64,000 nt of DNA, taken from positions 18,114,499 through 18,178,498 of the forward strand of contig OZ024743.1 in the NCBI GenBank assembly GCA_964016885.1, read 5' to 3'. A model generated the notes under the pieces. The model ran no database searches. It was not told the origin of the DNA and worked only from the letters and a program-made list of their open reading frames with translations. This document shows, piece by piece, positions 33,193-46,139 of the stretch (positions are counted from its first letter, which is position 1; every line of letters starts with the position of its first letter). A program made the position numbers and the translations under genes. Source of the stretch: Eledone cirrhosa (lineage: Eukaryota; Mollusca; Cephalopoda; Octopoda; Eledonidae).

Positions 33193-35818
33193 TTGATACC
33201 GAGCGCGGAAAAGATAAGACACGTCATCCCTGGATGCACCTATGACGGGGCCGGATCAAAACCGAAAGGAGGCCCGACCGCGGATAATTCCTATCTTCAA
33301 CGCCAAATCAAACACAAGAGTAGGCACCTGGAATGTCCGCACGCTCTTCGGGACGGGCGGATGGAGCAGGTGCTGAATGAGATGAGAAAATATCGCCTTG
33401 ACATCATGGGCATCAGCGAGACGAGGTATACAGGATGGGGACGACACGACAGCAGAGACATGACCATTCTCTACTCCGGTGATGATGACCACCATGTCCA
33501 CGGAGTTGGTGTCATCCTCACCAGAGATGTATCACGGGCTCTTGTGGGATTGAGGCCAGTGAGTGAACGAATTATTACTGCCAGATTGAGCACAAGGTTA
33601 GCCAATGTGACCGTAGTGCAAGTCTACGCCCCGACTGAAGCTTCTCCAGATGAAGATAAAGATACTTTCTTTATCCAACTACAGGATGTCCTAGAGGAAA
33701 CACCCAGGTGAGACATTAGGCTGGTGATTGGAGACTTCAATGCCAAGCTAGATGGAGACAAAAGAGAAATGCATTCAGCCATTGGCTCCCACGGTTCAAC
33801 TGATTCCACCAATAACAACGGGGAACGGTTGCTGTCCCTGAGCAATATCAGCAACCTCTCCATCAGGAATACATTCTTCACCCATAGGCGGATTCACAAG
33901 ATGACATGGACTTCCCCTGATGGCAACACCAGGAATGACATTGGTTATATCTGCATTGGCACGAAGTGGTGTTCCTCTCTCTTGGATGTTCGCGCCTACC
34001 GAGGGGCAGCCGTCGGATTCGACCATCATCTTGTGGTTGGAAAAGTCCGTTTGAGGTTGAAGAAGAACAACGCAAATAAGACCGTGAGACCATATGCTGA
34101 CGCAAGCCTGCAAGACCAAGGCACGTCAGAGGGATTCTACCCGGAGATCAGGAATAAGTTGCAAGAACTACAGCACGCACAGAACCGTGAAGACCAGTGG
34201 CAGATGTTTGCTCAGGCGGTCAGGGCGAGTGCTGATGTAGTTATTGGTAGAAGAAGGGGGACCAACCGGGAACAGTGGATCAGCAGTACTTCATGGAATC
34301 TCATTGACGAGAGGAAGGATGTTAAGAACAAAACAGATCGAAACCAAAACTCGACAGCAATGGCAGGAAGTGGACAAACAGTACAGACGTCTTGACAAGG
34401 AAGTAAAGAAGAGCTGTCGAAAAGACAAGCGCCAGTGGTTAGAAGATCGGGCTGCAGAGGCACAGGTGGCAGAAGATCGAAATGATTCCAAGACGCTGTA
34501 CCGGATCTTCAGAGAGCTACCTGGAGGACGAAGTGGAAGCAGTTTGCCAATCATGCGCAAAGATGGTCGGATGCTTGCAGCCAGTGAAGAGCAGACCCAG
34601 AGGTGGAACGAACACTTTCGTGAGGTCATCAATCAGCCATCCCTCAACACAGTACTCGAGCTTGACTGGGAGTAAGCGAGCTACCGGCTGGATGTACGAA
34701 TAGTAGACATCACCAGAGCTGAGGTGGCCAACTACATTGACCTCAGGAAAGCCTTCGACAGTGTTCATCGGGAGTCATTTTGGAAGATTGTAAGACTCTA
34801 CGGTATCCCATAGAAATATATTAACATCTTCAGGTCGCAGTACCGACATTCCAGGTGCTGAGTTAAGACAAAAGACGAACACACGGAAATGTTTGACATC
34901 TTGACGGGTGTTCGACAAGGCTCCATCCTTTCGCCTTTCCATTTCCACGTTGTCATCGATTTCATCATGAAGAAGACAATGAGTGACCCTCGTTTTGGCA
35001 TCAGTTGGGATGGAAGGAGATTAAGCGACCTGGACTTTGCCGATGACATCGCAGTGATAGGCCATTCCCGAGAAGACCTGCTAGAGATGACAAACGTTCT
35101 AAATGACAATGCAGAGAAAGTTGGCCTGCGCATCAGTTGTAAAAAAACCAAGACCATGTCGACAGGTGACCCTCCAAATCCTCCCATCATGGTTGGTCAG
35201 CGTAACATTGAATGTGTAAACCACTTCCAATACCCTGGCAGCAACATCTATGACGTTGGGGAAGCTAAGGTGGATGTATGCACAAGGCTGGGAAAAGCAG
35301 CGGCAGTCTTCCAGCGACTCCGTCCGTTATGGTCCAGGTGTTCCATCGGCAACGCCGTCAAATTCCGTGTTTACATATCCATTGTAGTACCAACAGTGAT
35401 ATATGCATGTCAGACATGGAAGAGTACGGAAAGTGTATGTAACAAGCTTGATATATTACATGCACGTTGCATTCGGATCATATTGACAATTTCATTGAGA
35501 AACCAAGTTGGCAACGAGGAAGTGATGAGGAGGTCAGGATTGGAGAGGTTAAGGGACATTGTCCGGAAAAGGAGAAGGCGGTTCGCGGGCCACATCCTTC
35601 GTTTTCCGGCAGATCGATCTGCTCATATTGCCATGGATTGGGTACCAGAAGGTGGCAGGAGAGAACGGGGAAGACCACGAAAAACATGGCGGAGCACATT
35701 CAGGGAGGACCTGCAGGATATGGGAATTAACTGGAGAGGTGCTAGAAGGGCCGCCAGTGACAGGATGAAGTGGAGGAAGGCCGTCGCCCAATGTTCCACA
35801 AGGGACTGGAGGAACTAA
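33193..35818 (+). pseudogene. RTE-type ORF (APE endonuclease + reverse transcriptase), broken
   Basis: Endonuclease: GTWNVRTLF (near 33,324) lies one frame away from MEQVLNEMRKYRLDIMGISETR (in two frames). VQVYAPTEA is followed by a TGA at 33,710, then LVIGDFNAKLD. MTWTSPDGNTRNDIGYI has Gly where the family has the catalytic Asp of IDYI. GFDHHLVVGKV is kept. After further shifts, RAEVANYIDLRKAFDSVHRES (34,717-34,780, two blocks fused) shows RT motif A directly after the N-terminal fingers, so the middle is missing. From 34,889 a 309-codon frame carries FDILTGVRQGSILSP (motif B), LDFADDIAVIGHS (motif C intact), YGxQTWK-like CQTWKSTES, and a C-terminus with GRPRKTWRSTF and DRMKWRKAV. Confidence 0.82.
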
Positions 35819-35840
35819 GACTAAGACTAAGATATATATA

Positions 35841-36775
35841 CTGTATATGTATTTGACATCCTGGCATACACACACTAATATTGCCATATACATATGAACA
35901 GTTTTAGAAAATCATTAGGGGAAGGAAAATCGACACCAGGTACCATACTATATCATAATCTCTATCTACTCTATACGGATCATACGCCTTAGAAGTACAC
36001 GAGATGATGGCCGGCAAACGCATATGTTTAAATTAGGAGCTATGTAACTGTTTTTGCGGTAAGAGACAGGAATTAATATATTTCCTCTTTTATCGAAAGG
36101 CCTAGATTATTTGAAATTTGAAAATTGGGAATCGAATTGAACCACTGCTAAAAATCAAGAATGTTGAACTTGGGGGTGAAATATTGTCAATCCCTATATT
36201 ACCAAATGGTAATGTGCTCGATTGGATTCAGGGAGACATGGACTTCGATCCGTTAGTGGTTGCTGGTCATTTTGTTTCTGTCTCTAATTTACCAAATTCT
36301 CTGAAATAAATATTACTTTTACATAGCGATATCGATATTGGAACTGAAATATTTCAACACATACACACACATCTCTATCTCTCATTCTGTTTCTCTCTTT
36401 ATATATATAAATATATGTGTGTGTATGTGTGAGTGTGTGTGTGTATCTGTGTATGAAGATTACGTGTATCTTCAAATCATTACAAGTTTGATTTCATCAT
36501 TTATTACGTTTGTAAGGTCTTTTCGTACGGTAAAAATTAAATTTAAATCAACATCCTCTAGCACAATCCCAAACCAGACTATAACGACAACGATAAAGAC
36601 TGCGCCAATAACACTTATCTCATAATTATCTACCACATCCTGTCAACACAGCCGACGGTGAAACCCATACCAACATTAACATCAATGGCCTATACAACAC
36701 TTACAAATATAACAATGCCTAGTGAACCATACCAACATTATCACACATAATATAATGTAGAGCCACATTGTTTGA
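35841..36775. other. Non-coding stretch
   Basis: No gene recognised. A short TA/GT/CT microsatellite lies at 36,355-36,450. Confidence 0.5.
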
Positions 36776-37145
36776 GTATAGCATTTCGAAAATATTTTAT
36801 GAACATTTTGAGTAATATTTCTTTTAGTTATGTTTGTGAACATTTTTAAAGTATTTCTCAATAATATTTTGGAAATTTTGTGAGGAGGGTTTTGGAATAT
36901 AATTTCAAATTATTTAAAAAATATTTCTGAAATAAATTGAGGAAAATCTTTTCAAATCATTGAAGAATATTTTAAAATAACATTTGAAACAATTTGAGAA
37001 AAGGTTTGAAAAGAATTGAGAAAGATGTCATTAAAGCGTTTGAAGAACATTTCTATGAAATATCTTTAAGCATTCAACAAATCTTTGTTGAGATATTTTT
37101 AAACCATGTTCAGAAAAATTATTGAAAGTGTTTGAAAAGTGCCAT
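36776..37145. repeat. Degenerate AAATATTTTGAAAA low-complexity block
   Basis: Variants of GAAAATATTTT, TTTGAGAAA and AATATTTCT recur irregularly. This is the reverse-complement composition of the blocks at 23,441-23,800 and 24,540-25,520, which suggests a dispersed repeat family. Confidence 0.45.
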
Positions 37146-39045
37146 ATATACTTTGACACGACAGTGATAATTTATATTGTTCAAGGGATTCATTTGTATG
37201 TATTATTTCCTTTTGTAACTAACCATATGTATGTCTAATGTATTACAAAAGAAAAACAATAAGTCAGTACAAAAGCCTTCCTGTAATAAGATTGTATACT
37301 GGCGTTAATACGATATACTATATAAAACAACAGAAATATCAACATTTAGGATGGTAAATACTCATCCAGTGATAGCGGATTAGCGGAGTAAGTCTTGCGT
37401 ATTTTTAGAGTAGTATTACGAATATTTTAGAGTAGTATTACGAATATAAGGCCTCTGATTTATGAGTTCTCATTTCCATTACAACAATGCAGGGTCGAGA
37501 AATGATTAACATAACATTTCACGTGATATGACAGAATAGGTAATGCGTTGGCAGTGATGTTTTTTGGTGATACTTTTACAAGGGGCTACGACTGGCATAT
37601 AGATATCACTACCCAACCAGCCTTATATCTCATGGAAGTAATTATATGAAAAGATGTTTCCATGAATATACATACACAGACATTGAAATGTTTGTTAGGA
37701 TTCGCAGCCTGGTCTAAGGGGGAAAATGTGATTATCACAAATATGCTGTTGATATGTTTGATGACTAAGCTCTGTGTGTTCTTGGAAAAATCAGCGACAT
37801 ATAGTCTGATAGATTTAGCAAATGATGATCAACTCCATCATATATATCGTTCATATTGGTCAAGATGATTCATTCATTTCTTTTATTTCGCGGATATATA
37901 TATATATATATATATATATCAGTTTTATTAATCATTACCGGGGAAATGATATTATATAAGCATGTCTATTTAACAAAATACCAATGGGATGAATGTTTGT
38001 GTATCTTAATTCATAGTAAACACAAGATAAATCATTTATAATATATACAATTAAATAGTTTATAGAACAGTATGTAATTTCAGCAATCAAGTATATATGG
38101 GAGAACTAACACCAAAGTAAAATAAAACGTTAACAATAAATCGTTTACCAAATTTATATGAGTCTAATATATATTCAGGACTCAGTTTCCTAAATTTAAC
38201 AGAAGTTATTTAAGATTATTAAACACAATATTGATTTAAAATTCCAATCTAAATCGGATTACACTCATGATTATGTTTATATACAACATATCAAAATAAC
38301 AACTTCATTGAAGTAATTTCATCATTAAAGAAATTACTTAATAACTGTTCGATTCTACAAATAATACTACTCACATTAACTTATCATTAATACAAATATC
38401 ATTAAGAATAACAACTAAATTAATTTTCATATATTAGAATATCATTAACAAACAAGACCACAATTATTCATACTACTTTATATAGAAAATTATATACATG
38501 ACGTAATAATATATACATGTTTTAGTAGATGATTGAAGTGTAATATATTAAGCATCCGACTAAGTGTACATATGTATGCAAGCAGAAATAACAGAGCAAA
38601 CGACGCACTACAATGAAAACATATATTATTACTTTTACGCTCTATATAGTAGGAAATGAGCCCTAAATCTCCAATTTTTGTCCTTCATCAAAAAATAGAA
38701 TGAGAAATTAAAGACTGAAAAAGAAAGGTTGAGCAGACAGACAGGCCGGAAACAGAAAATAACATTTTCAGAGAAAATTAACAGGTTTATTTATGTTGCC
38801 ATCTCTTGAAAACCCGTTGATGCCGGCATTTTGTGGAAGATATACGTTTTTGAAAAGCTGGAGATCGAGTGCGTCTACCAGAAATAGAAAAAAAGCGTCT
38901 TGTATATAGAGTTGTACGTGTGCCCCTGTGTATAAGTGTGCGTATGTGTGTCCGCTGTGAAGAGCTGTGGAGATAAATATATAGGTCTGTGTGCGTGATT
39001 TGTTTTTCTGTATAAGGTGTAAGAGTGTATGTATCTGATCATTTC
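37146..39045. other. Non-coding AT-rich stretch
   Basis: No gene recognised. A 23-bp tandem duplication (ATTTTTAGAGTAGTATTACG-like) stands at 37,398-37,447, and a (TA)n at 37,894-37,919. Confidence 0.5.
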
Positions 39046-39062
39046 ACCCCCCCCCCCCCCGC

Positions 39063-39095
<33 letters not shown>

Positions 39096-39230
39096 CGAAG
39101 GAAATGTGGTAAGAAACCAGATGGACCATAACGCACCAAAGTACTCAATACTTAGGGTAGTAGAGTGGGTAATAGGAACGAGTAGGACCCCGAATTCTGG
39201 ACGCATATATATATATATATATATATATAA
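39046..39230. repeat. Poly-C, (TA)n and dispersed repeat copy 1
   Basis: A C-homopolymer (about 39,047-39,060) and a (TA)n are followed by 39,094-39,204, which matches 60,221-60,300 (shared ACCATAACGCACC-like, TACTCAATACTTAGGGTAG, TGGGTAATAGGAAC). A second (TA)n closes it. The element is thus bracketed by TA repeats. Confidence 0.8.
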
Positions 39231-40729
39231 GCAAGAGGTATTACACCAGGAAAAACAAAACGTCGGAGTGAAGAGATTATGTATTTATTTTCAGTGCCTA
39301 TTATACATTGTCTACATATGCTGACTTCAATATATATTGTTCAATCATATGCAATACTTAATTCTATATTATACTTCATCAGAACATCTATAGTAGTGAA
39401 ATTCAACTATTCACTAAGTGGTAGCAATGTGATTTTTGCTTAAGAAAATGTAAATAATTGAAAAAGTTAAAAATTACGTTTTCCGTAATTGGCTTGAGTA
39501 GCTCAACACGAATTAGTATATCATCCTCAATAATATTAACAACCACAGCGTTTCGAACTCACGACTTAACACGCCCGCCAATATTTAAATATTACTATCA
39601 CACTGCTTTATTATATATTCTTCCATTTATATAAAGGAATAGAGTCGGCTCCATAAACTTATGAACATGTTAAACCTGCCGAGATCGTCTTAGAATGTCT
39701 ATATTTTAAATGCCGGAAATATATTCTCCCAAGCAAAAATCAATTCGTTCAGAGAACCTTGTTACTGTAATCCAATGCCCCTACGAGCATTCCCATTACG
39801 CCTGCTCATTATCGTTAAAACTAATTATGTTATACAAGATATATTGCTTCCTCCTTATCAATCTCTGTAATATACAGATGTTGCATATCCACCCCACCTT
39901 CCAAATCAATATTACTTTATTATCTTATGCTAATGTAGAGCGTTGCATCTTATCAACAGCTCTTCTGGTTAAATATCTGTTTTTATTTTGATTTTGTTAT
40001 ATTATTCTCGTATTTAAAAAAAATATAAATTTCCCTATGAATTTGTTTGTTAGTTAGATGTATCAGGATTTATCATATCTGTTAATAACGAATGCGTCTA
40101 AGAAATCTATAATCATATCTTAAATGTTAATTTATTCCTGAATATAATTCCTGATAATTATGTATCTAAAACGTAAATATAATTGAACGAAATTATCAAC
40201 ATTTTCTATAAATTTTGTATTTCCGAAATATTTACTGACGCAGAGTCATTTGTTTACATGGATGTAGAAAAAAACTATCATGTTTATGGGATGGTCAGAC
40301 ATCTTCATAATCAGAAATCAACCATTTCATTACAAAAAAGGGTATGCTTCCAAGCTGGTCGAGGTTTCGTTCATTGGCCAGTACGTTGGCGGTTTAGCTC
40401 AGACCATAGTTTTATATTTAATCTTGAACTTCTAAAACGATGACATATCTATGATAATGTGAATATTTAAAATGGATACCGGAACATGTCATTAGCTGTT
40501 TGCAGTTTCAACAAGAAATGTTAATTGCTCTGTCACATCTCTGTCGTTCGTTCTTCACGTGCATTTCTGAAACTATACTCACCGTCCCACAAATACACGA
40601 ACGTACACGAAAAAAACCCTCATAAAAACCTGCGCAACGCCTGTACCCGCACGCATACGAATGTGTACATCAAATACACATAAAATTATATATAAAAATA
40701 TATATATTAATATAAATATACGTGTGTGT
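39231..40729. other. Non-coding AT-rich stretch
   Basis: No gene recognised. Frames at 39,710-39,991 (93 codons) and 40,183-40,443 (86 codons) show no known domain. Confidence 0.5.
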
Positions 40730-41129
40730 GTGTGGGTGTATACATATAATTATATAAACGTATATAAATAAATAAATAAATACGTATATAACAACCGCAC
40801 ACACATACCTACATGTATATACACATATGTTCGGAGACGTACGTCCACCAATACACGAAGTACACATATACACACACCCTACATACGTACGAACCCCCTT
40901 ACTCATACAGACGCAAAACTCACGTATACACATAGCCAAAAGCATATGTACCAGAATATATAATATATACGCCAAAACACATACAATCAAATATACTTAC
41001 GAGGAAGTATACGTACCTTCACAAAACATACAGGTAATATATACTTACCTATACAAATAAGTAATGGTATAAACATATCATATAATTAGCTACCACACCA
41101 AGACGTAAAATATCCGCGTATAGTTCGTA

Positions 41130-43080
41130 CTATCCGTTAGGGTATAATGTGGTGCTGTAATACAGCAAAGTGTTGTGCAATTTATGTTTGCAAGCCGAAA
41201 TTGCCTCATATCTTTTGTTTAAGATGTGGTCTTTGGCGTAGAGTATTTCCAGAGCCTCAGCGGCGCAGAGGTCACATGCTCTTTTGTTTCCCTTATTCGA
41301 TCTAGCCCTAGCTAGGATCTCCCAGTGTAACTTATATTGGGTGTGGTTGTCTTTTAGACTCCAGATATAATCTGAAAGTGACGTCATATTCCTTCTTAGA
41401 GGGTACGAAAAGAATAGGTAAGCATGTAAAGACGCTGCTTGAATTTATTGGCAGTTAACCCTATGTAGGCCCTACGGGACGTGGGTGTTTCAGCCTTACA
41501 TTTGTAGACAATGTTACTAGAGAAGCATTTTCCGGAGAGGGGGCAATCAACCCGATTGCTACAATTACAGTATGTACTAACTACAGGGTTGCACGTGTTC
41601 CTACGGCTAGGTAGTTTAGCTACATTTGAAGCTGTGATGTTATGTGCAAGGTTAAGAGTCGTAGTGTAAGACATTTTAATAGTATTTCTATTAAAAATGT
41701 TACTATATTTATGTGTAGGGGGAAATGCTTCGTAATAAGGGATAGGAAGATCTTAGCTAATGGTGTGGCCACCTCCATATTATATGGTGGGTTATACCAT
41801 ATAATGAGTCGGTATCTATTTCTTCTAGGTCTATTCTCGAACTCTGTATATGCTACCTTATCGACAAATCCACTCTGAGCAAGAACTTCATTTAATATGT
41901 CCAATGCTCGTTGAAAATATGCTCGTTAGTAGATAGACGAGAAAGCCTCAAATAAACGTTTCTTACCAGGTTCTTTGTTATGCTGCAGGATGGGTAGAAA
42001 GCTTACTTACGTAATTAAGCGAATCATTCGGCTTTCTATACAGGTAATGAAAGCCATTCGACAAATTGATGGTAACGTCTAGGTAATGAACGACAGAGAG
42101 GTTGGCCTCAACCTGTATGGAGAGGTTGAAGGCTTTAAAGAAGGCTGTGAGTTCTTTTCTGAACCTGACGCAAGCATGTGTGCCGCACTTAGTCATGGTC
42201 AAAAGACCATCATCACGGTACAAACCACCGCCCATCTTGGGGAATTCTACCTTGATACAGAAAAGAAGGAAAAGGCCGATAAGATCAGTAACCTCCTTAG
42301 AGTCGCTGGCGCTCATACTCACATCGAATGGGGTACTATTGGATTTTTTAAACCAAATAGAGTCGTCGAAATTAATCACCGACTTACGGGCATTGAGGAT
42401 GACATCAACTTCGAAATCCTTAACCACTGTGAGTATTTTAGCGAAATTGATAGCTCTAAGGAGAAGTGGTAAAGTGATGGAGGAGTAGTAATTATTGATG
42501 TCGAATTGGATAAAACGGCAATGTTCCTTGTTGCATAAGCAGTTGAACCAATCAATCACCACGAAAGAATTGTTCCACAGTGCAAGAGGGGCCAAACTTC
42601 TAATTTCAGATATAATTCTATCCTTTTACTAAGTCTACCTAAATCGGACTTCGTAGGGTTAATAAGCCGAATAGAAGTGTTGTTCGGAAAATCAAATTTG
42701 TGATCATTCAGGGTAAAGTTGGGAGACATAGGGTCCAGAGGTTCAGTTCGGTCCAGGATGTTGAGATCAGAGGTGATTTTAAACCCAGCATTGTTGATTT
42801 CATTAATGACGCTCCGATTAGTTTTACGGTAATCCTTAGTTACAGCATTATTTAGCAGTCGATGGTAAGTACTGCGCTCCACTTGATATATATTGCCAGC
42901 GTTGTCGGAATGGACGTGCACGGCATTAGAATCCTTAATAAAACGAATTCTATTCTTCAGGTCCTACTGGAAGCAATTGCTCCTATTCCGAAATTTGATA
43001 CTCCGTATAAGTTTCAAGACACCATTTTCGAAGGGTAGCAATGCTGGGTTACTCGGAGGGTTATTATAGGTTTTAAACCC
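41130..43080 (-). pseudogene. Penelope-like RT and GIY-YIG endonuclease ORF, broken
   Basis: Reading on the minus strand: NPPSNPALLPFENGVLKLI, a stop near 42,966, then LKNRIRFIKDS, DNAGNIYQVE, FTLNDHKFDF and RLINPTKSDLGRLSK (N-terminal RT, to 42,556). A frameshift leads to the 205-codon frame 42,595-41,978 with RT motif A FIQFDINNYYSSIT and motif C GLYRDDGL, so both catalytic Asp sites are kept, and YLDVTINLSNGFHYLYRKPND. After a stop, FENRPRRNRYRLIIWYNPPY follows. A frameshift near 41,690 leads to the endonuclease: YCNCSNRVDCPLSGKC, NIVYKCKA, AYIGLTANKFKQR (GIY-YIG core) and, in the last frame (41,387-41,130), SDYIWSLKDN and CDLCAAEALEIL with the final Arg/Lys-rich end. TAG at 41,130. Confidence 0.85.
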
Positions 43081-43356
43081 AAATTATCCTGTTTGTTGTC
43101 TGCTTTTCTCTGATTACCTTTTAATGAACGCGTCTGTTTTCTGTATCCGGAGTTTTAGGTATGATTTCCTGTTTGGTACGGGTATGTTCTGTGTAGAAAT
43201 ATTCAGATGTTGTTTCTGCATGATGAATATAAGTCAATAGAGTGCTCAACCCAGGGGGACAAATAGTAATAATAATAAATTTGAAGACTAACATCCAAAG
43301 AGGCATCGATAAGGATAAATATATATCAAATATATAAGAACCATAGAGCAAATAAT

Positions 43357-43450
43357 TATTAAAATAACAGATTAAAGTTTAAACAAAGAATCGCTGCTTT
43401 CACCCTTAACGGGATCTTATGAAACTAACAACGTCAATCTGTGAACGCGG
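43357..43450 (-). ncRNA. Possible decayed hammerhead-like motif in Penelope-like 5' region
   Basis: On the minus strand, CATAAGA (43,415-43,421; hammerhead consensus CUGANGA) is followed by TCCCGTTAAGGGT, which can form a 3-bp CCC/GGG stem, and GAAA (43,398-43,401). Penelope-like elements are known to carry hammerhead ribozymes. The core here deviates at two positions, so activity is not expected. The second copy (60,958-60,964) has CAGAAGA, one change from consensus, but a weaker stem. Confidence 0.3.
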
Positions 43451-46139
43451 GAGGTATGTGCGTGCATATATACTCTTATATACATTCAGGGAATTTCCAA
43501 TAAATGAAATTATGCTAATTATACATGGTAATGACTGCATACACATATAGTTTTTATGTGCAAGTCGTGTTCGATTTGCTGGTGCTATCTAATTAGACCA
43601 ATTAAAAGCTATGATATTTTAAACAGGTACAGTGGAAGATAAGAAAATAATAGAAACTCTAGCATGAATTTTCACATCTATAGGATCAATACCCATTTAT
43701 GCTTATTTGGGTAGTCAAACTGTTTGCTTAATTTCTCATATCTAAATGATATTGTTTTATTCCGTTAAATGTTCATGATAGTTATCTCTTTCCTACCCAC
43801 CCACCACTTTCATTTGAACCGAATTACACTCAATTATTGATACAGTTGTTTCCCTTATTTTACTATGGAATAGTGTGTTAATTGTCTGCTAGAATACTAT
43901 AGCTGCTAGTTTTGACTGATATCTCTCTTGTCCAAGATAAGCGTTTGATGCTTTTTTTAAGATAATGAATTTTAATTTGAGCTTGTAGATATCCACATCG
44001 CTATTTCTTCCTAGATATAGCATATATAACTTTCGGTATCACATATATAATCGTTCGTAATATTAATAAGTATTTAACGTTAAACTGCATTAGACTGTTA
44101 CTGATGTGGCGTTAGAGCCTTCTGCTGTGGATTCATGTAAGTGTAGACATGTAGTAAAGAGGCAATCAATTTTAATTATTCTGCCGTTAATTATGGTTTA
44201 GTTATCGATGAGTGGATATAGCTAGAGTTTAGCCGCATCTATTTTATTTGACATAGCGTTGCTAAGAAATGGTAACAATTTACTTAAGCGGTTATGTAGT
44301 AAACAGTATTAATTAAGTGGGTATCTGTTTTATTTGTCGTATAGATGCTAAGCAATAAATTATCAGTTTCGATAGATGGACACCAAGAACAAATAATAAT
44401 TATATTCCTGACATCATGACGTTAGTTAGGGACTAGTGGAAATATTTATATAATGACTGGTTAGAATAAAAACTGCATTATTTAAGTTGGCATTAGCGAG
44501 CGACTAATGGTCTCAGGTATTTGCATCAACTGAATTTGGCATTCCCGATAATGGGAGATTTGGCTAGTTGTTAGGGAAAGTATCCTATTAATTATGCTGT
44601 TAATAATTCTGAATATATTTATCGACTATTAGTTGTGATTTGATAATGCCCCCACCTCTGTAATCATTTTTTTTTCACGTAGAGATTGAGTAATGGTCAT
44701 ATTTTACTTGGGCTGTTAATGAATACATATTGTGAGCAGATTGACAAGTTATGTATTTATTGTCATGCAGATGTTACGTAATTGTAATACTGTGTTAGTT
44801 TGATGTGTCCAGAGTGGTCAGTATTATTACTGAAATATTAATCCAATTTTATTTGGGGACGACTGGAAGTAGTACGATATTATATTACTCTATTAATTAC
44901 GATGTTAGCATTCTCCATTTCGTTAAGGAATACTGGAAATATTAATGTGTTTTAGGCAAAATAATGATAATAAAACTATAATTTCATAATATAGTCTTCT
45001 TTATAAGTGGCTATTTTGATTTAACCGTCATGTCGAGGGAATGTTTACATGTAAAATTTTTTTATGAATGCCAGAGTTTTAATATGGAATAAAATGTTCA
45101 TAATGTATACATGCACATCGCAGTATCAGTTTTACAGGTGTCGATAAATATATATTTCAGTATAACTGTTTAACAAGGATGTACGCTGAGGCGTAAACGT
45201 ATAGGCTGAATGAGAGATAGTCATAACCAGTTCGCGCCGATTGGCACTTTAGGTTGTAGGGTAATGTTTGAGTGATGTTTGAGAGGAGCTGTTACGTTTG
45301 CTCTGCAACCATTCATTGCAGGATTATTTTCTTATTTGTGGATATTGGGAAGTTCATATGTTTATACTAACTAAATTTTCTGAAGGTCAAGATTTCCTTT
45401 TTCTGTTGTTTAGCTAATTAGGTTGTTATTCCCGTCTATCTTGAGAAGGTTATGATTATTTTCTGCTGGCAGTTAAAATAGGTCACGATGAGTGTTTAAT
45501 ATTCCCCTCGAACGACTCAACAAGATGTGGAAGAGTAGATATGCCAGTTTAATATGATGAGTAGAGGGTCAAGTCATAAATTCAGAAGTTAATGATAATG
45601 CAGAAAATTATTCATTCTTGATATGCTCCCAATCTTTGAAGAAGATCTTCACCTCAGCCCCTTTAAAACTTGCCACGCCCATCGTAACAATCTCCAATGT
45701 CCTGTCTATTTTGAAGTCTGGACCGAACCAGACGCAATCAGATTAATCCGTCTGTCGGTGTACTGCTCTATAACAGGGTCTGAAAGAAGATAAATAACAA
45801 TTATTGGTTCAGGCTCGTGTAATAGGGACCAGCGGGTGGATAAGCGATTTGGAATTGTAGAAAGCGGAGCGAAGGAGGCAAATGACCCTGTAGAAAATGA
45901 TGATGGTGTCGTTTGGAGAGGTGAAGAAGTAAACAAAAAACAGTGGTCTAAACTTTTATATGAGTAACATCTCCTGTAAGGATATGATGATTGAGTAAAT
46001 TAAAGCTGTCGGTGAATACCATGATTTTGTTGACATACAGAATTTAATGGTTGGGGAAATTAATAATGATATTGGAAAACCTAAGAATCTAAGAGTTGTA
46101 GACATAAAAGATAAAAGGAAACGACAGCTAAGGTGAAGA
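43451..46139. other. Non-coding AT-rich stretch
   Basis: No gene recognised. The 76-codon minus frame at 45,706-45,936 has no known domain. The last few hundred bases may be an unrecognisably decayed part of the LINE that follows. Confidence 0.45.

Larger units (their letters stand above)
32981..35840 (+). mobile_element. RTE-clade LINE, degenerate and internally deleted
   Basis: This APE-type non-LTR element of about 2.9 kb has a tandemly duplicated 5' leader, one ORF with endonuclease and RT domains, and a short (TAAGAC)n tail at 35,816-35,840. Short repetitive tails, one ORF and a GRPRKTW C-terminal motif fit the RTE clade. Several stops and a missing stretch between fingers and RT motif A make it inactive. 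Confidence 0.8.
40730..43450 (-). mobile_element. Penelope-like element, copy 1
   Basis: This retroelement on the minus strand reads from a 5' region (43,450-43,090) through a broken RT + GIY-YIG ORF (43,080-41,130) into a 3' region rich in short ACATAC motifs (41,129-40,730). Both the 5' region (43,357-43,450) and the 3' region have second copies at 60,897-60,997 and 61,513-64,000. Penelope-like elements are known for a telomerase-related RT, a GIY-YIG endonuclease and partial tandem copies. Confidence 0.85.

Noticed and set aside
33796..34463. Minus-strand frames of 75-113 codons
   Set aside because: They are shadows of the RTE endonuclease/RT on the plus strand.
42086..42488. Two plus-strand frames of 128 codons
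   Set aside because: They are antisense to the Penelope-like RT, which has the recognisable motifs on the minus strand.
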